NCBI GenBank assembly: GCA_027315115.1
Contig: DAHUYQ010000046.1
Span: 1 to 64,000 of the forward strand
Direction of reading: 5' to 3'
Length of the DNA: 64,000 nucleotides
DNA from: Solirubrobacterales bacterium
Lineage (GTDB): Bacteria; Actinomycetota; Thermoleophilia; Solirubrobacterales; Solirubrobacteraceae
A program made the position numbers and the translations under genes. Of this stretch, positions 55,219-63,021 are shown piece after piece (the stretch's first letter is position 1; the number at the start of each line of letters is the position of its first letter). Under the pieces are notes generated by a model. It made no database searches, had not been told where the DNA came from, and worked only from the letters and a program-made list of their open reading frames with translations.

Positions 55219-57045
55219 CTACACGCGGCCGCTCGCGCGCGCGGCCTCTTCGGCCTCCACCAGCCGCCGCTCCAGCAGGTCCAGGCCAGCGTCCCAGAAG
55301 CCGGGGTCGGCGAGATCGACGTCCACTATCTCGCCGAGCTCCTCAGGACTGCGCGACCCGCCGGCTTCCAGCAGCTCCAGGTAGCGCGGCACGAAGTCCT
55401 GGCCCTGCTGCTCGTAGCGGTGGTAGACCGAGAGCGCCAGTAGCTGGCCGTAGGCGTAGGCGTAGACGTAGCCGGGAGTGCCGATGAAGTGAGGGATGTA
55501 GGACCACCAGCAGCGATACCCCTCGGTGACATCCACGGAGTCCCCGAGCATCTCGGTCTGGCTCTGCGCCCACAGCTCGCCGAAGCGATCGACCGAGATC
55601 TCGCCCTGCTCGCGCCGCTCGGTATGCACGAGGTCCTCGAAGTGGCTCATCGCGATCTGCCGGAAGACCGTCGCGATCGCTCCCTCGATGTTCTCGGCCA
55701 GCAGCGCCAGCCGCGAGTCAGGAGAGGTGTCCTGCTCCAGCAGGCGGCCGAACACGAGCGTCTCGCCGAACACCGACGCGGTCTCGGCCAGCGTCAGCGG
55801 CGTGTGCTGATGGAAGGGCCCCTGCGAGGCGGCAAGCGCGAAGTGCACGCCGTGGCCGAGCTCGTGCGCGAGCGTGAGCACGTCGCGGCGGCGCGAGGTG
55901 TAGTTGAGCAGCACGTAGGGGTGCACCGACGGCACCGCCGCGGCGCAGAACGCGCCGCCGCGCTTGGCCGGGCGCACCGGCGCGTCGATCCAGCGACCGT
56001 CGAAGAAGGAGGCGACCACCTCGCCGAGCTTGGGAGAGAAGGCGGAGTAGCAGTCGAGCACGATCTCACGTGCCTGGCCGTAGCCGAAGCTGGCCTCGTC
56101 CTGCGTGACCGCCGCCATCCGGTCGTAGTCGGCCAGCCGATCGATGCCGAGCAGGCCCGCCTTCAGCCTGTACCAGCGGCGAGCGAGCTCGTAGCGCCTG
56201 CGGACGGCGCTGACCAGCGCCGCCACGGACTCGTCGTCGACCTCGTTTGCGAGGTTGCGCGCCGATAGCCAGCCGGGGTAGCGCCGCAGCCGGTCGTCGG
56301 TCGCCTTGTCGGCCAGCAGCGTGTTGAAGAGGAACGCGCGCGTGCGCAGGCCGGGCTCGAGCGCCGCCGTGACCGCCTCAGCGGCGGTGCGCCGCACCTC
56401 CCGGTCGGGCGAGGCCAGGCGGGAGAGCGCCACGTCGAGCGCGACGCCCTGCGCCTCGCCGTCTCCCTGCGCCGGAAGCTGCACCTCGATGGCCGAGGTG
56501 AGCTCCTCGAAGAGCCTGCCCCAGGCGCCGGCGCCGGTCACGGACTTCTCGGCCATGATCCGCTCCTCGGGCTCTGAGAGCAGGTGGTCGCGATAGCGGC
56601 GCACGCGCCGTAGATGGTGGGCGCAGAAGTCCAGGCCGTCCGCGCTCAGCAGGCGCTCGACCGTCTGCTCGGGCAGCGCGGCCCACTCCAGCTCGAAGAA
56701 CAGCAGCGTCGTCTCGATCTCGGTCTCGCGCTCCTGGACCTTCTGCAGCAGGGCGCCATTGGCCGGATCGGCCGTGTCAGTGGAGAAGCGCAGCGCGGCA
56801 TAGGCGCCAGCCCTGCCCACGAGATCGTGCATCTCGGCGAGCTCCTGCATGGCGCTCCGCAGACCCTCGCCGTCGAGCTCCGCGAGCCTGCCGGCGTGCC
56901 GCTGCGCAAAGCCCTTGGCCTTGGCCAGCGCCTCCTGCAGGCGGCTCTCCACGCCCTCGGGGCCCTCGCCGTCGAGCAGCGGAGAGAGGTCCCAGGCGGC
57001 CTTCCCGGCCTCCGAACCCTCGATCTGATCCGCAGCGCTCGCCAT
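55219..57045 (-). CDS. pepF: Oligoendopeptidase F family metallopeptidase (M3)
   Basis: This 608-residue zinc peptidase has the HExxH motif in LAHELGHGVHFALA and a downstream Glu in TLAETASVFGETLV as third ligand. The PepF-type N-terminal helical domain is present (WDLSPL, GRAGAYAALRFSTDTADP). YVYAYAYGQLLALSVYHRYE is typical of the C-terminal part. It hydrolyses short peptides in the cytoplasm. The start at 57045 (MASAADQIEG) is preferred over 57132, which would invade the divergent thyX gene. A TATAAG box lies 12 bases upstream. Confidence 0.93.
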   Translation of the reverse strand: MASAADQIEGSEAGKAAWDLSPLLDGEGPEGVESRLQEALAKAKGFAQRHAGRLAELDGEGLRSAMQELAEMHDLVGRAGAYAALRFSTDTADPANGALLQKVQERETEIETTLLFFELEWAALPEQTVERLLSADGLDFCAHHLRRVRRYRDHLLSEPEERIMAEKSVTGAGAWGRLFEELTSAIEVQLPAQGDGEAQGVALDVALSRLASPDREVRRTAAEAVTAALEPGLRTRAFLFNTLLADKATDDRLRRYPGWLSARNLANEVDDESVAALVSAVRRRYELARRWYRLKAGLLGIDRLADYDRMAAVTQDEASFGYGQAREIVLDCYSAFSPKLGEVVASFFDGRWIDAPVRPAKRGGAFCAAAVPSVHPYVLLNYTSRRRDVLTLAHELGHGVHFALAASQGPFHQHTPLTLAETASVFGETLVFGRLLEQDTSPDSRLALLAENIEGAIATVFRQIAMSHFEDLVHTERREQGEISVDRFGELWAQSQTEMLGDSVDVTEGYRCWWSYIPHFIGTPGYVYAYAYGQLLALSVYHRYEQQGQDFVPRYLELLEAGGSRSPEELGEIVDVDLADPGFWDAGLDLLERRLVEAEEAARASGRV

Positions 57046-57109
57046 CGCTGCGGTGAGCTTATAGGTTCGCGGGGCACCGTCCGGAGCGAGCCCTAGCATC
57101 GTCTGCCCG

Positions 57110-57895
57110 ATGCACGAGACGACCCCGTCCATCTACCTGATCGCGCGCCCCTCGCTCGACCTCGAAGGGCTCGCGGGATACCTGCGCGACGTGGGCGGCG
57201 AGTCGTGGCTTGCGATGCGGACCGAGCACGGCGAGCGGCCGAATCCCGGAGAGCTGCTTGTCGAGTTCGCCGGCCGCGCCTGCTACCGCAGCTGGGAGGC
57301 GGGGCTGAATCCCAACGTGACACGGATCAGGACCGATCAGCGCGCCTACTTCGCCAACATCCTGGCCAGCGCCCACGGGAGCGTGCTCGAGCACGCCAAC
57401 TACAGCTTCGCGCTGCGCAACGTCTCGCGTGTGGCTACTCATGAGATTGTCAGGCACAGAGCCGGCTCGGCCTTCAGCCAGGAGAGCCTGCGCTACGTGC
57501 GCCTGACCGACATCGGCTTTCGCGTCCCTCCCTCGCTGAAGCCCATGCGCGAGCGCGTCCTCTCGATCGTGGAGCAGTTGGAGGAGTTCCAGCGCGACGC
57601 CGCCAAGGAGCTTGGGATCGAAGAGGACGGGGTGCCCTTCCACGTAAAGAAGGAGGTCACTTCGGCGCTGCGGCGGCTCGCGCCGATCGGCCTCTCCACG
57701 GACATCATCTGGACTGCGAACCTGCGCACGCTGCGCCACGTGATCGAGATGCGCACCGCGCCGGGCGCCGAGGAGGAGTTGCGACTTCTCTTCAACCGGA
57801 TCGCCGAGATCATGCTCGTCGAGGCGCCCGGCATCTTCCAGGACTTCAGCCGTCAGGACGACGGCTCATGGGTGCCTGAGCACCGCAAGGTCTGA
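57110..57895 (+). CDS. thyX: Flavin-dependent thymidylate synthase
   Basis: This 261-residue FAD enzyme makes dTMP from dUMP with methylene-tetrahydrofolate and NADPH. The signature region is EIVRHRAGSAFSQESLRY, with R115-H116-R117. The conserved Ser then follows after 8 residues, where the textbook motif has 7 (RHRX7S). NFAN-like RAYFANILASAHGSVLEHAN and the C-terminal LRTLRHVIEMRTAPGAEEE fit ThyX. It starts 64 bp from the divergent pepF. A TAGCAT box (57094-57099) lies 10 bases before ATG. Confidence 0.95.
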   Translation: MHETTPSIYLIARPSLDLEGLAGYLRDVGGESWLAMRTEHGERPNPGELLVEFAGRACYRSWEAGLNPNVTRIRTDQRAYFANILASAHGSVLEHANYSFALRNVSRVATHEIVRHRAGSAFSQESLRYVRLTDIGFRVPPSLKPMRERVLSIVEQLEEFQRDAAKELGIEEDGVPFHVKKEVTSALRRLAPIGLSTDIIWTANLRTLRHVIEMRTAPGAEEELRLLFNRIAEIMLVEAPGIFQDFSRQDDGSWVPEHRKV

Positions 57896-57960
57896 CAGCG
57901 ACGCAGGCCAGGAGCGTTGACGCGACGCCAGTCGGGTCGGCTTCGCCATGCCGACCTCAG

Positions 57961-57990
57961 GCACCTGCTAATACTTAAGTAGGTGCTTAA
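57961..57990. promoter_or_regulatory. Palindromic operator overlapping the arsR-type start
   Basis: GCACCT (57961-57966) and AGGTGC (57981-57986) form an inverted repeat around an AT-rich centre. Within it CTTAAG occurs twice (57974-57979 and 57985-57990). A possible -10 TAATAC (57969-57974) lies inside, and the GTG start (57983) falls in the right arm. Repressor binding here would block both polymerase and translation start, a typical autoregulatory layout for ArsR proteins. Confidence 0.6.
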
Positions 57991-58360
57991 GCGTTATGAG
58001 CCCGCGCCCGCGCCAGGAGGCGCAGAGATCGACCTGCTCTTCCAGGCGCTCGCGGATCCCAGCCGCCGCGCGATGGTCGATCGCCTGACCCGCGGACCGG
58101 CATCGGTCAGCGAACTGGCCGCGCCGCTTTCGATGTCCATGCCCGCGGTCGTCCAGCACCTACACGTGCTCCAGGACAGCGGCCTGGTGCGCTCGGAGAA
58201 GGTGGGGCGGGTTCGCACGTGCTCGATCCAGCCCGCGGCGCTGCGCAGCGCGGAGCAGTGGATCGCCGACCGGCGGACCGCCTGGGAGCAGAGCCTCGAC
58301 CGGCTCGGCGAATACCTCGCCGGGCAATCAGACAAGCCAGAGCAAGGGAGCACACCGTGA
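57983..58360 (+). CDS. ArsR-family transcriptional regulator
   Basis: This 125-residue winged-helix protein has the ArsR core LFQALADPSRRAMVDRLTRG, the recognition helix SMSMPAVVQHLHVLQDSGLV and the wing EKVGRVRTCSI. No metal-binding Cys pair is present, so it belongs to the non-metal group that usually represses a linked SRPBCC gene. It has a GTG start without Shine-Dalgarno, embedded in a palindrome. Its stop overlaps the next GTG. Confidence 0.92.
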   Translation: MLKRYEPAPAPGGAEIDLLFQALADPSRRAMVDRLTRGPASVSELAAPLSMSMPAVVQHLHVLQDSGLVRSEKVGRVRTCSIQPAALRSAEQWIADRRTAWEQSLDRLGEYLAGQSDKPEQGSTP

Positions 58361-58851
58361 GCAACGCCGAGCAGAGCGCCCGTGAGCGCTCCACCGTCCA
58401 TTCCACGTTCGTGATCGAGCGCATCTACCACGCCTCGCCGGAGCGGGTCTTCGACGCCTGGGCCAACCAGGACGCCAAGTCGCAGTGGTTCGGTCCGCCA
58501 AACAAGCCGGTGGGCTCCTACTCGCTCGATTTCCGCGCAGGGGGACGCGAGCGCCTCACCATCCAGACGAGCGCGGGCGGTCCGACCTACAGCTTCGAGG
58601 CCCTCTATCGGGACATCGTGCCGGGGCAGCGGATCATCTACACCTATGAGATGCACCGCGATCAGGACCGCATCTCGGTCTCGGTGGCCACTGTGGAGAT
58701 CGAGGCGCACGGCGACGGCACGCGGCTGACGCTGACCGAGCAGGGCGTGTTCCTCGACGGCCTGGACACTCCCGCCGAGCGCGAGCACGGCACCAACGCG
58801 CTAATGGACGCGCTCGGCGCGCAGGTGCGGGACGGAAGCCACGGCCCATGA
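58357..58851 (+). CDS. SRPBCC (AHSA1-like) domain protein
   Basis: This 164-residue protein is an AHSA1/START-fold hydrophobic-cavity protein. It shows IERIYHASPERVFDAWANQD, WFGPPNK, TYEMHRDQDRISVSVATVEI and GTRLTLTEQGVFLDG. Such genes are commonly paired with an ArsR regulator. The role may be ligand binding, and the ligand is unknown. It has a GTG start overlapping the arsR stop (GTGA), and its stop overlaps a third start (ATGA) that now opens a broken gene. Confidence 0.9.
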   Translation: MSNAEQSARERSTVHSTFVIERIYHASPERVFDAWANQDAKSQWFGPPNKPVGSYSLDFRAGGRERLTIQTSAGGPTYSFEALYRDIVPGQRIIYTYEMHRDQDRISVSVATVEIEAHGDGTRLTLTEQGVFLDGLDTPAEREHGTNALMDALGAQVRDGSHGP

Positions 58852-59003
58852 GCCAGACCGAACGCCAGCCAGGCGCCCACACAGGGGCCTCGCCCCGCGA
58901 CACTCGCTGGATCGCGCTCTATGTGCTGTGAGGCAACGAAGGCGTAGACGCCGATCGCCTTGGCCTGCTCGCGCGGCGCCGCCGCGGCGATCGCGATGGT
59001 GCC
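58848..59003 (+). pseudogene. Scrambled remnant of an MFS (DHA2-type) transporter
   Basis: ATG 58848, coupled to the SRPBCC stop, opens a 27-residue peptide ending RWIALYVL, the beginning of an MFS drug-transporter helix 1, and then TGA (58929-58931). From 58929 on, the minus strand reads ...APREQAKAIGVYAFVAS, which matches a segment near MFS helices 3-4. The two pieces meet nose to nose, as if an internal segment had been inverted and the rest lost. The third gene of an ArsR-SRPBCC-MFS operon has thus been destroyed. Confidence 0.55.
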
Positions 59004-59034
59004 GGCCGTGCCGCGCGACCCGCGGCACGGCCGG
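59002..59034 (-). terminator. Perfect 14-bp hairpin downstream of the ABC operon
   Basis: CCGGCCGTGCCGCG (59002-59015) pairs perfectly with CGCGGCACGGCCGG (59021-59034) around a 5-base loop. It lies 23 bases beyond the permease stop on the minus strand, so it probably ends the two-component/ABC operon. No T-run follows. Confidence 0.6.
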
Positions 59035-59056
59035 AGCGCGCCGGGCCGAGGATCGC

Positions 59057-59842
59057 TCAGGCGTCCATCGTGCGCGTGCGCCAGGCACCCAGGACGAGGA
59101 ACACCGCAAGCCACACCACCATCACGATGATCGCCGTGGCGCTGGACATGGTGATCACCGGGCCGTGGCCGCGCAGATCGGCGATCGGCGCGAAGTGCGT
59201 GAGCGCCTGGTTGAGCAGCGCCCGCCGGGCGCTGCCGAGAGATTCGATGTTCGCGAGGATCGGGCTGACGAGCAGGTCGACGCCGATCAGCGTCACGATC
59301 GCGGCCGGTCGGGAGTTGGTCAGCGAGGCGAACCCGAGTGCCACCACGCAGATCACGCCGGTCTCCAGCGCGACGAAGCCGACTCCTTCGAGAACCAGCC
59401 CGAGACTCGGCGTGGGCAGGTTGGAGGCGAACGCGAAGACGCCGATCAGCATCAGGGCATAGCCGAGCGCCGACACCGCGAGCGTCATCGCGAGCGCGGC
59501 GGGCACGCGCGCGAGGAACAGGGCGATGCGCGAGCGGCCCGTCACCACCAGGTCGCGAAACACGCCGGAAGCCGCGTCCCCGGCGCCGGCCTCGACGCCG
59601 ATCAGGATTCCGGCGAGCGGACCGAAGAGCATCCCGAGGATGCGCAGCCCGTCCTTGAACCCTTCGATTCCGCCGGCGGGCCCGTGTTCGGCCGGGTTGG
59701 AGGAGTGCTGCGCCACCTTGACGATGAAGTAGATGATCAGCGGCGCCAGCGCAAGCACCAACGCCCAGATCATGGTGCTGCGCTTCTTGCGCAGCTTGAG
59801 GATGTCCGCGGAGGTCATCCGCAGCGCGACCGCCGTGCTCAT
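59057..59842 (-). CDS. ABC-2 type transporter permease
   Basis: This 261-residue membrane protein has about six hydrophobic segments, including IWALVLALAPLIIYFIVKVA, GMLFGPLAGILIGVEAGAGD and ATAIIVMVVWLAVFLVLGAW. GVFRDLVVTGRSRIALFLAR is a coupling-helix-like loop typical of ABC-2 permeases. Its start overlaps the ATPase gene by ATGA. The exported substrate is unknown; the regulatory context suggests lipid- or antibiotic-related stress. Confidence 0.85.
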   Translation of the reverse strand: MSTAVALRMTSADILKLRKKRSTMIWALVLALAPLIIYFIVKVAQHSSNPAEHGPAGGIEGFKDGLRILGMLFGPLAGILIGVEAGAGDAASGVFRDLVVTGRSRIALFLARVPAALAMTLAVSALGYALMLIGVFAFASNLPTPSLGLVLEGVGFVALETGVICVVALGFASLTNSRPAAIVTLIGVDLLVSPILANIESLGSARRALLNQALTHFAPIADLRGHGPVITMSSATAIIVMVVWLAVFLVLGAWRTRTMDA

Positions 59843-60837
59843 GCCTGCACCTCCGCCTTGGGCGTGTCCCGCTCGGCGCTGCCGCCGAGCCTCGACGTGA
59901 TCTCCAGGAACCTCTGCTCCAGGCTCTGGCGCACGGGCTCCAGCCGCATCACCGCGAGCCCCTCCGTGACCAGTCTTGCGTTCACCTCTGCCGCCGTGGG
60001 CAGGCCACCTGCCAGCACGACCCGCAGCCCCTCGTCGGAGCGGCGCGCCTCGCTGACCGCACCAAGCCCCTCCAGCGCCAACAGCGCTCGCTCCGGGTCA
60101 TCCACGCCGACGATCAGCTCGTTGCGCTGGCCACCGCTCGCCAGCTCTGAGATCGCGCCCTGGATCACGATTTTGCCGCGGTCGACGATCGCCGCGTGAT
60201 CGCAGATCTTTTCGACCTCGTCGAGCAGGTGCGAGGAGAGGAAGACCGTTCTCCCCTCCCTCTCCACGAAGTCCCTGATCATGTTCCTGAACTCCTGGAT
60301 GCCGCCCGGATCGAGGCCGTTGGTCGGCTCGTCGAGGATCAGCAGCTTCGGGTCGGCGAGCAGGCAGCGCGCCACGCCCAGCCGCTGGCGCATGCCCAGC
60401 GAGTACTTCTTGACCTTCTCGTCGGCACGCTCGGCGAGCCCGACGCGCTCCAGCGAGGGCTGGATGCGCGCATAGGCCGCGGGACCGCGCACGGCGGCGA
60501 CGATCTTCAGGTTCTCACGCCCGGAGAGATGCGGGTGAAAGCGCGGCTCCTCGACGATCGCGCCCACCCGGGCCAGCGCGAGGGCGCGCTGTGCCGGCAC
60601 GGGCCGGCCGAGCAGACGCATGGTTCCGGCGCTGGCGTGCGTGAGCCCCAGCAGCATCCTGATCATCGTCGTCTTGCCGGCCCCGTTTGGCCCCAGGAAG
60701 CCGAATGCGCTTCCCATGGGCACGCGGAGATCGACGCGGTCGATGGCGGCGCGCTCTCCGAAGCGCTTGACCAGGCCGTCTGTCTCGACAGCCATCGCCC
60801 CATCGCCGAGAGTTGGTTCAGTCTCGATCGTTTCCAT
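59839..60837 (-). CDS. ABC transporter ATP-binding protein
   Basis: This 332-residue ATPase has Walker A GPNGAGKTT (49-57), signature YSLGMRQRLGVARCLLADP, Walker B LLILDEPTNGLDP and the switch FLSSHLLDEVEKI. The C-terminal 100 residues are the accessory domain of DrrA/CcmA-like exporters. It works with the overlapping permease. It lies 49 bases downstream of the response regulator gene, in one transcription unit. Confidence 0.93.
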   Translation of the reverse strand: METIETEPTLGDGAMAVETDGLVKRFGERAAIDRVDLRVPMGSAFGFLGPNGAGKTTMIRMLLGLTHASAGTMRLLGRPVPAQRALALARVGAIVEEPRFHPHLSGRENLKIVAAVRGPAAYARIQPSLERVGLAERADEKVKKYSLGMRQRLGVARCLLADPKLLILDEPTNGLDPGGIQEFRNMIRDFVEREGRTVFLSSHLLDEVEKICDHAAIVDRGKIVIQGAISELASGGQRNELIVGVDDPERALLALEGLGAVSEARRSDEGLRVVLAGGLPTAAEVNARLVTEGLAVMRLEPVRQSLEQRFLEITSRLGGSAERDTPKAEVQA

Positions 60838-60886
60838 GAGCGACAGTCTCGTCCTTTGGGTCGGCGCTTGCTATGGGGGATGCCCC

Positions 60887-61573
60887 CTACGGGCCGTCCA
60901 GGCTGACCAGCCGCCGCTGCACGGCCCAGCGGCTGAGCTCGTGACGGCTGGAGAGCTGCAGCTTTCGCAGCACGGCCGAGACGTGGGCCTCGACCGTCTT
61001 GACGGATATTCCGAGCCTCAGCGCGATCTCCTTGTACATGTAGCCGCGGGCGATGTGACGCAGCACCTCGCGCTCGCGCGGCGTGAGCTGGTCCAGCTCG
61101 TCGGACTCGCTGCCGGCCGGCTCCTGCGCGAACGCGTCGAGCACGAAGCCGGCGAGCCGCGGAGAGAACACCGCGTCCCCTTCGGCGACACGCCCGATCG
61201 CCTCCGCGAGCTCCTCACCGGAGATCGTCTTGGTGACGTATCCGCGCGCCCCGGCGCGGATCACGCCGATCACGTCGCTCGCGGCGTCTGAGACCGAGAG
61301 CGCCAGGAACCGCACCCCCGGGAGCGCAGGCGCGACGCGGGAGATCACCTCGGTGCCGCCGCCATCGGGCATGTGCACGTCGAGCAGCACGACGTCCGGC
61401 TCGCTGTCGAGAATCAGAGCGACCGCCTCCTCGACGGTGCCCGCCTCGCCCAGAACGCTGACCCTGTCACCGAGCTCGGCTCTGACGCCCGCGCGGAAGA
61501 GCCGGTGATCGTCCACGACGACGACCCTCACCCCCGAGCGTGACTCGCCCGCGGCGGCGCTGCGCCGGCTCAC
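60887..61573 (-). CDS. LuxR/NarL-family response regulator
   Basis: This 228-residue regulator has a receiver domain with D21/D22, phospho-acceptor D65 (VVLLDVHMPDGG) and the lysine in GYVTKTISGEEL. A LuxR-type HTH follows (LTPREREVLRHIARGYMYKE, KTVEAHVSAVLRKLQL). It has a GTG start overlapping the kinase stop by 4 bases. It presumably controls the downstream ABC exporter. Confidence 0.94.
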   Translation of the reverse strand: MSRRSAAAGESRSGVRVVVVDDHRLFRAGVRAELGDRVSVLGEAGTVEEAVALILDSEPDVVLLDVHMPDGGGTEVISRVAPALPGVRFLALSVSDAASDVIGVIRAGARGYVTKTISGEELAEAIGRVAEGDAVFSPRLAGFVLDAFAQEPAGSESDELDQLTPREREVLRHIARGYMYKEIALRLGISVKTVEAHVSAVLRKLQLSSRHELSRWAVQRRLVSLDGP

Positions 61574-62832
61574 GCGCTCGCCATCCCCATCGCCAGCTCC
61601 ACCTCGGTGCCCTCGCCCGGCGCGCTGTGAACCACGCCTCGCCCGCCGTGGCGCTGCATGCGGGCGACGATCGAGTCGCGCACGCCACGCCGGTCATCGG
61701 GGATGGCAGCCGGGTCGAAGCCCACGCCACGGTCGCGCACAAACGCCTCGACGCCGCCCTCCCCCACCTCGACATACAGGTCGATCCGCCCGCTGCCGGC
61801 GAACTTCGCCGCGTTGGTCATCGCCTCACGCGCCGCCTGCACGAGCGCGTCGAGCCGCGCGTCCACGGGCATGTCGCCGACGACCACGACCTCGACCGGC
61901 ACGCCGTGCAGCTCCTCGACCTCGGCGGCAGTGCGCTCCATCACGGCTTTGACGCTGTCTCCGCCCGCCGGAGAGCGGTCGAAGAGCCAGCGGCGCAGCT
62001 CCCGCTCCTGCCTGCGCGCCAGCGCCGCGACCTCGTGCGCGTCCTGCGCCCGGGTCTGGATCAGAGCGAGGGTCTGCAGGACGGAGTCGTGCAGGTGTGC
62101 CGCCATCTCCGCGCGCTCCTGCTCGCGAATCCTGGCGCTGCGCTCGGAGGCGAGGCTGCGGCCCAGCCGCAGGAACCACGGCCCGAACAGCAGGCCCAGC
62201 ACGCTGGTCACGATCGCGACAGCCGCGATCGCCGCGCCAAGGCTGCGCAGCGTGCCGATCGAGTGCAGCGCCACAGCGGATGCGAAGGCGACGAGCAGAG
62301 CGCCGACGGCGATCCGCGGCAGGTCGATCCTGCGCATGTTGCGCAGGTGCTCGAGCAGCGATCCGCGGCCGCGACCCTCGGCGCTGGGGAAGGCGACCGC
62401 GGAGCGCCACACGAGCGCCATCCCGCAGGCGCCGAGCACGATCGGCCACAGCCCGACCGCAGCGCCGTGCAGCCCGACGACCTTCGTCAGCCCGATGGCC
62501 CCGATCACGATCAGCGCAATCGCCGCGCGCTGCATACGAGCCGTCGGCAGGTGGTTCCTGGCGCCGGCGCTCGGCACGATCGGCATCAATGCCCACGCCA
62601 GCCCGTAGAGGAAGATGCCGATCCCGGCCATCGCGGTCGCCATCACGACGATCACCCTGACGACCACCACGTCGATCCCCAGGTACTGCGCGAGCCCGGC
62701 GCAGACGCCGCCGAGCATGCCGCCCTCCAGCCGGCGGCCCCATTCGCGGCGAGCGACGACGGGCTGCGCTGGCTCGGGGCCCGGACGGAGCGTGGGCTTT
62801 GAGGCCGTGGCCATCGTCACGAATGATGCCAC
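61570..62832 (-). CDS. PspC-domain sensor histidine kinase (NarL-type partner)
   Basis: This 420-residue membrane kinase has an N-terminal PspC domain (GGVCAGLAQYLGIDVVVVRV, FLYGLAWALMPIVPSA), then about four further hydrophobic segments. A HisKA_3 domain with phospho-acceptor H248 in AAHLHDSVLQTLALIQ and a HATPase domain (REAMTNAAKFAG, DRGVGFDP, GGRGVVHSAPGEGTEVEL) follow. PspC suggests sensing of membrane stress. The start is GTG 62832 or ATG 62814. It is the first gene of a kinase-regulator-ABC operon. Confidence 0.92.
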   Translation of the reverse strand: MASFVTMATASKPTLRPGPEPAQPVVARREWGRRLEGGMLGGVCAGLAQYLGIDVVVVRVIVVMATAMAGIGIFLYGLAWALMPIVPSAGARNHLPTARMQRAAIALIVIGAIGLTKVVGLHGAAVGLWPIVLGACGMALVWRSAVAFPSAEGRGRGSLLEHLRNMRRIDLPRIAVGALLVAFASAVALHSIGTLRSLGAAIAAVAIVTSVLGLLFGPWFLRLGRSLASERSARIREQERAEMAAHLHDSVLQTLALIQTRAQDAHEVAALARRQERELRRWLFDRSPAGGDSVKAVMERTAAEVEELHGVPVEVVVVGDMPVDARLDALVQAAREAMTNAAKFAGSGRIDLYVEVGEGGVEAFVRDRGVGFDPAAIPDDRRGVRDSIVARMQRHGGRGVVHSAPGEGTEVELAMGMASA

Positions 62833-62892
62833 CGCGGGGCCGAGGCCAGATCAGGGATTCCCCTGATGCGCCGCGGCGGCGCAGTGCGGCCG

Positions 62893-62947
62893 GCGCCCCG
62901 TGACCCATCGAGCGCCCCGTGACCCATCGAGCGCCCCGCCACCACGA
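62893..62947. repeat. 19-bp tandem repeats between acs and the kinase operon
   Basis: Two identical 19-bp copies of GCGCCCCGTGACCCATCGA stand at 62893-62911 and 62912-62930. A degenerate copy (GCGCCCCGCCACCACGA) follows at 62931-62947. They lie 60 bp or more upstream of the kinase start and just beyond the acs terminator. Their role is unknown. Confidence 0.7.
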
Positions 62948-62948
62948 G

Positions 62949-62979
62949 CGCCCCGCGCGCCGGCACGACGCGCGGGGCG
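62949..62979 (-). terminator. Hairpin downstream of acetyl-CoA synthetase
   Basis: CGCCCCGCGCG (62949-62959) pairs perfectly with CGCGCGGGGCG (62969-62979) around a 9-base loop, 42 bases past the acs stop. It is a GC-rich hairpin without a clear T-run. Confidence 0.55.
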
Positions 62980-63021
62980 GGCTCGCGGCACCCATCGCCG
63001 CCGGGGAGGGGGGGTTCCGGT

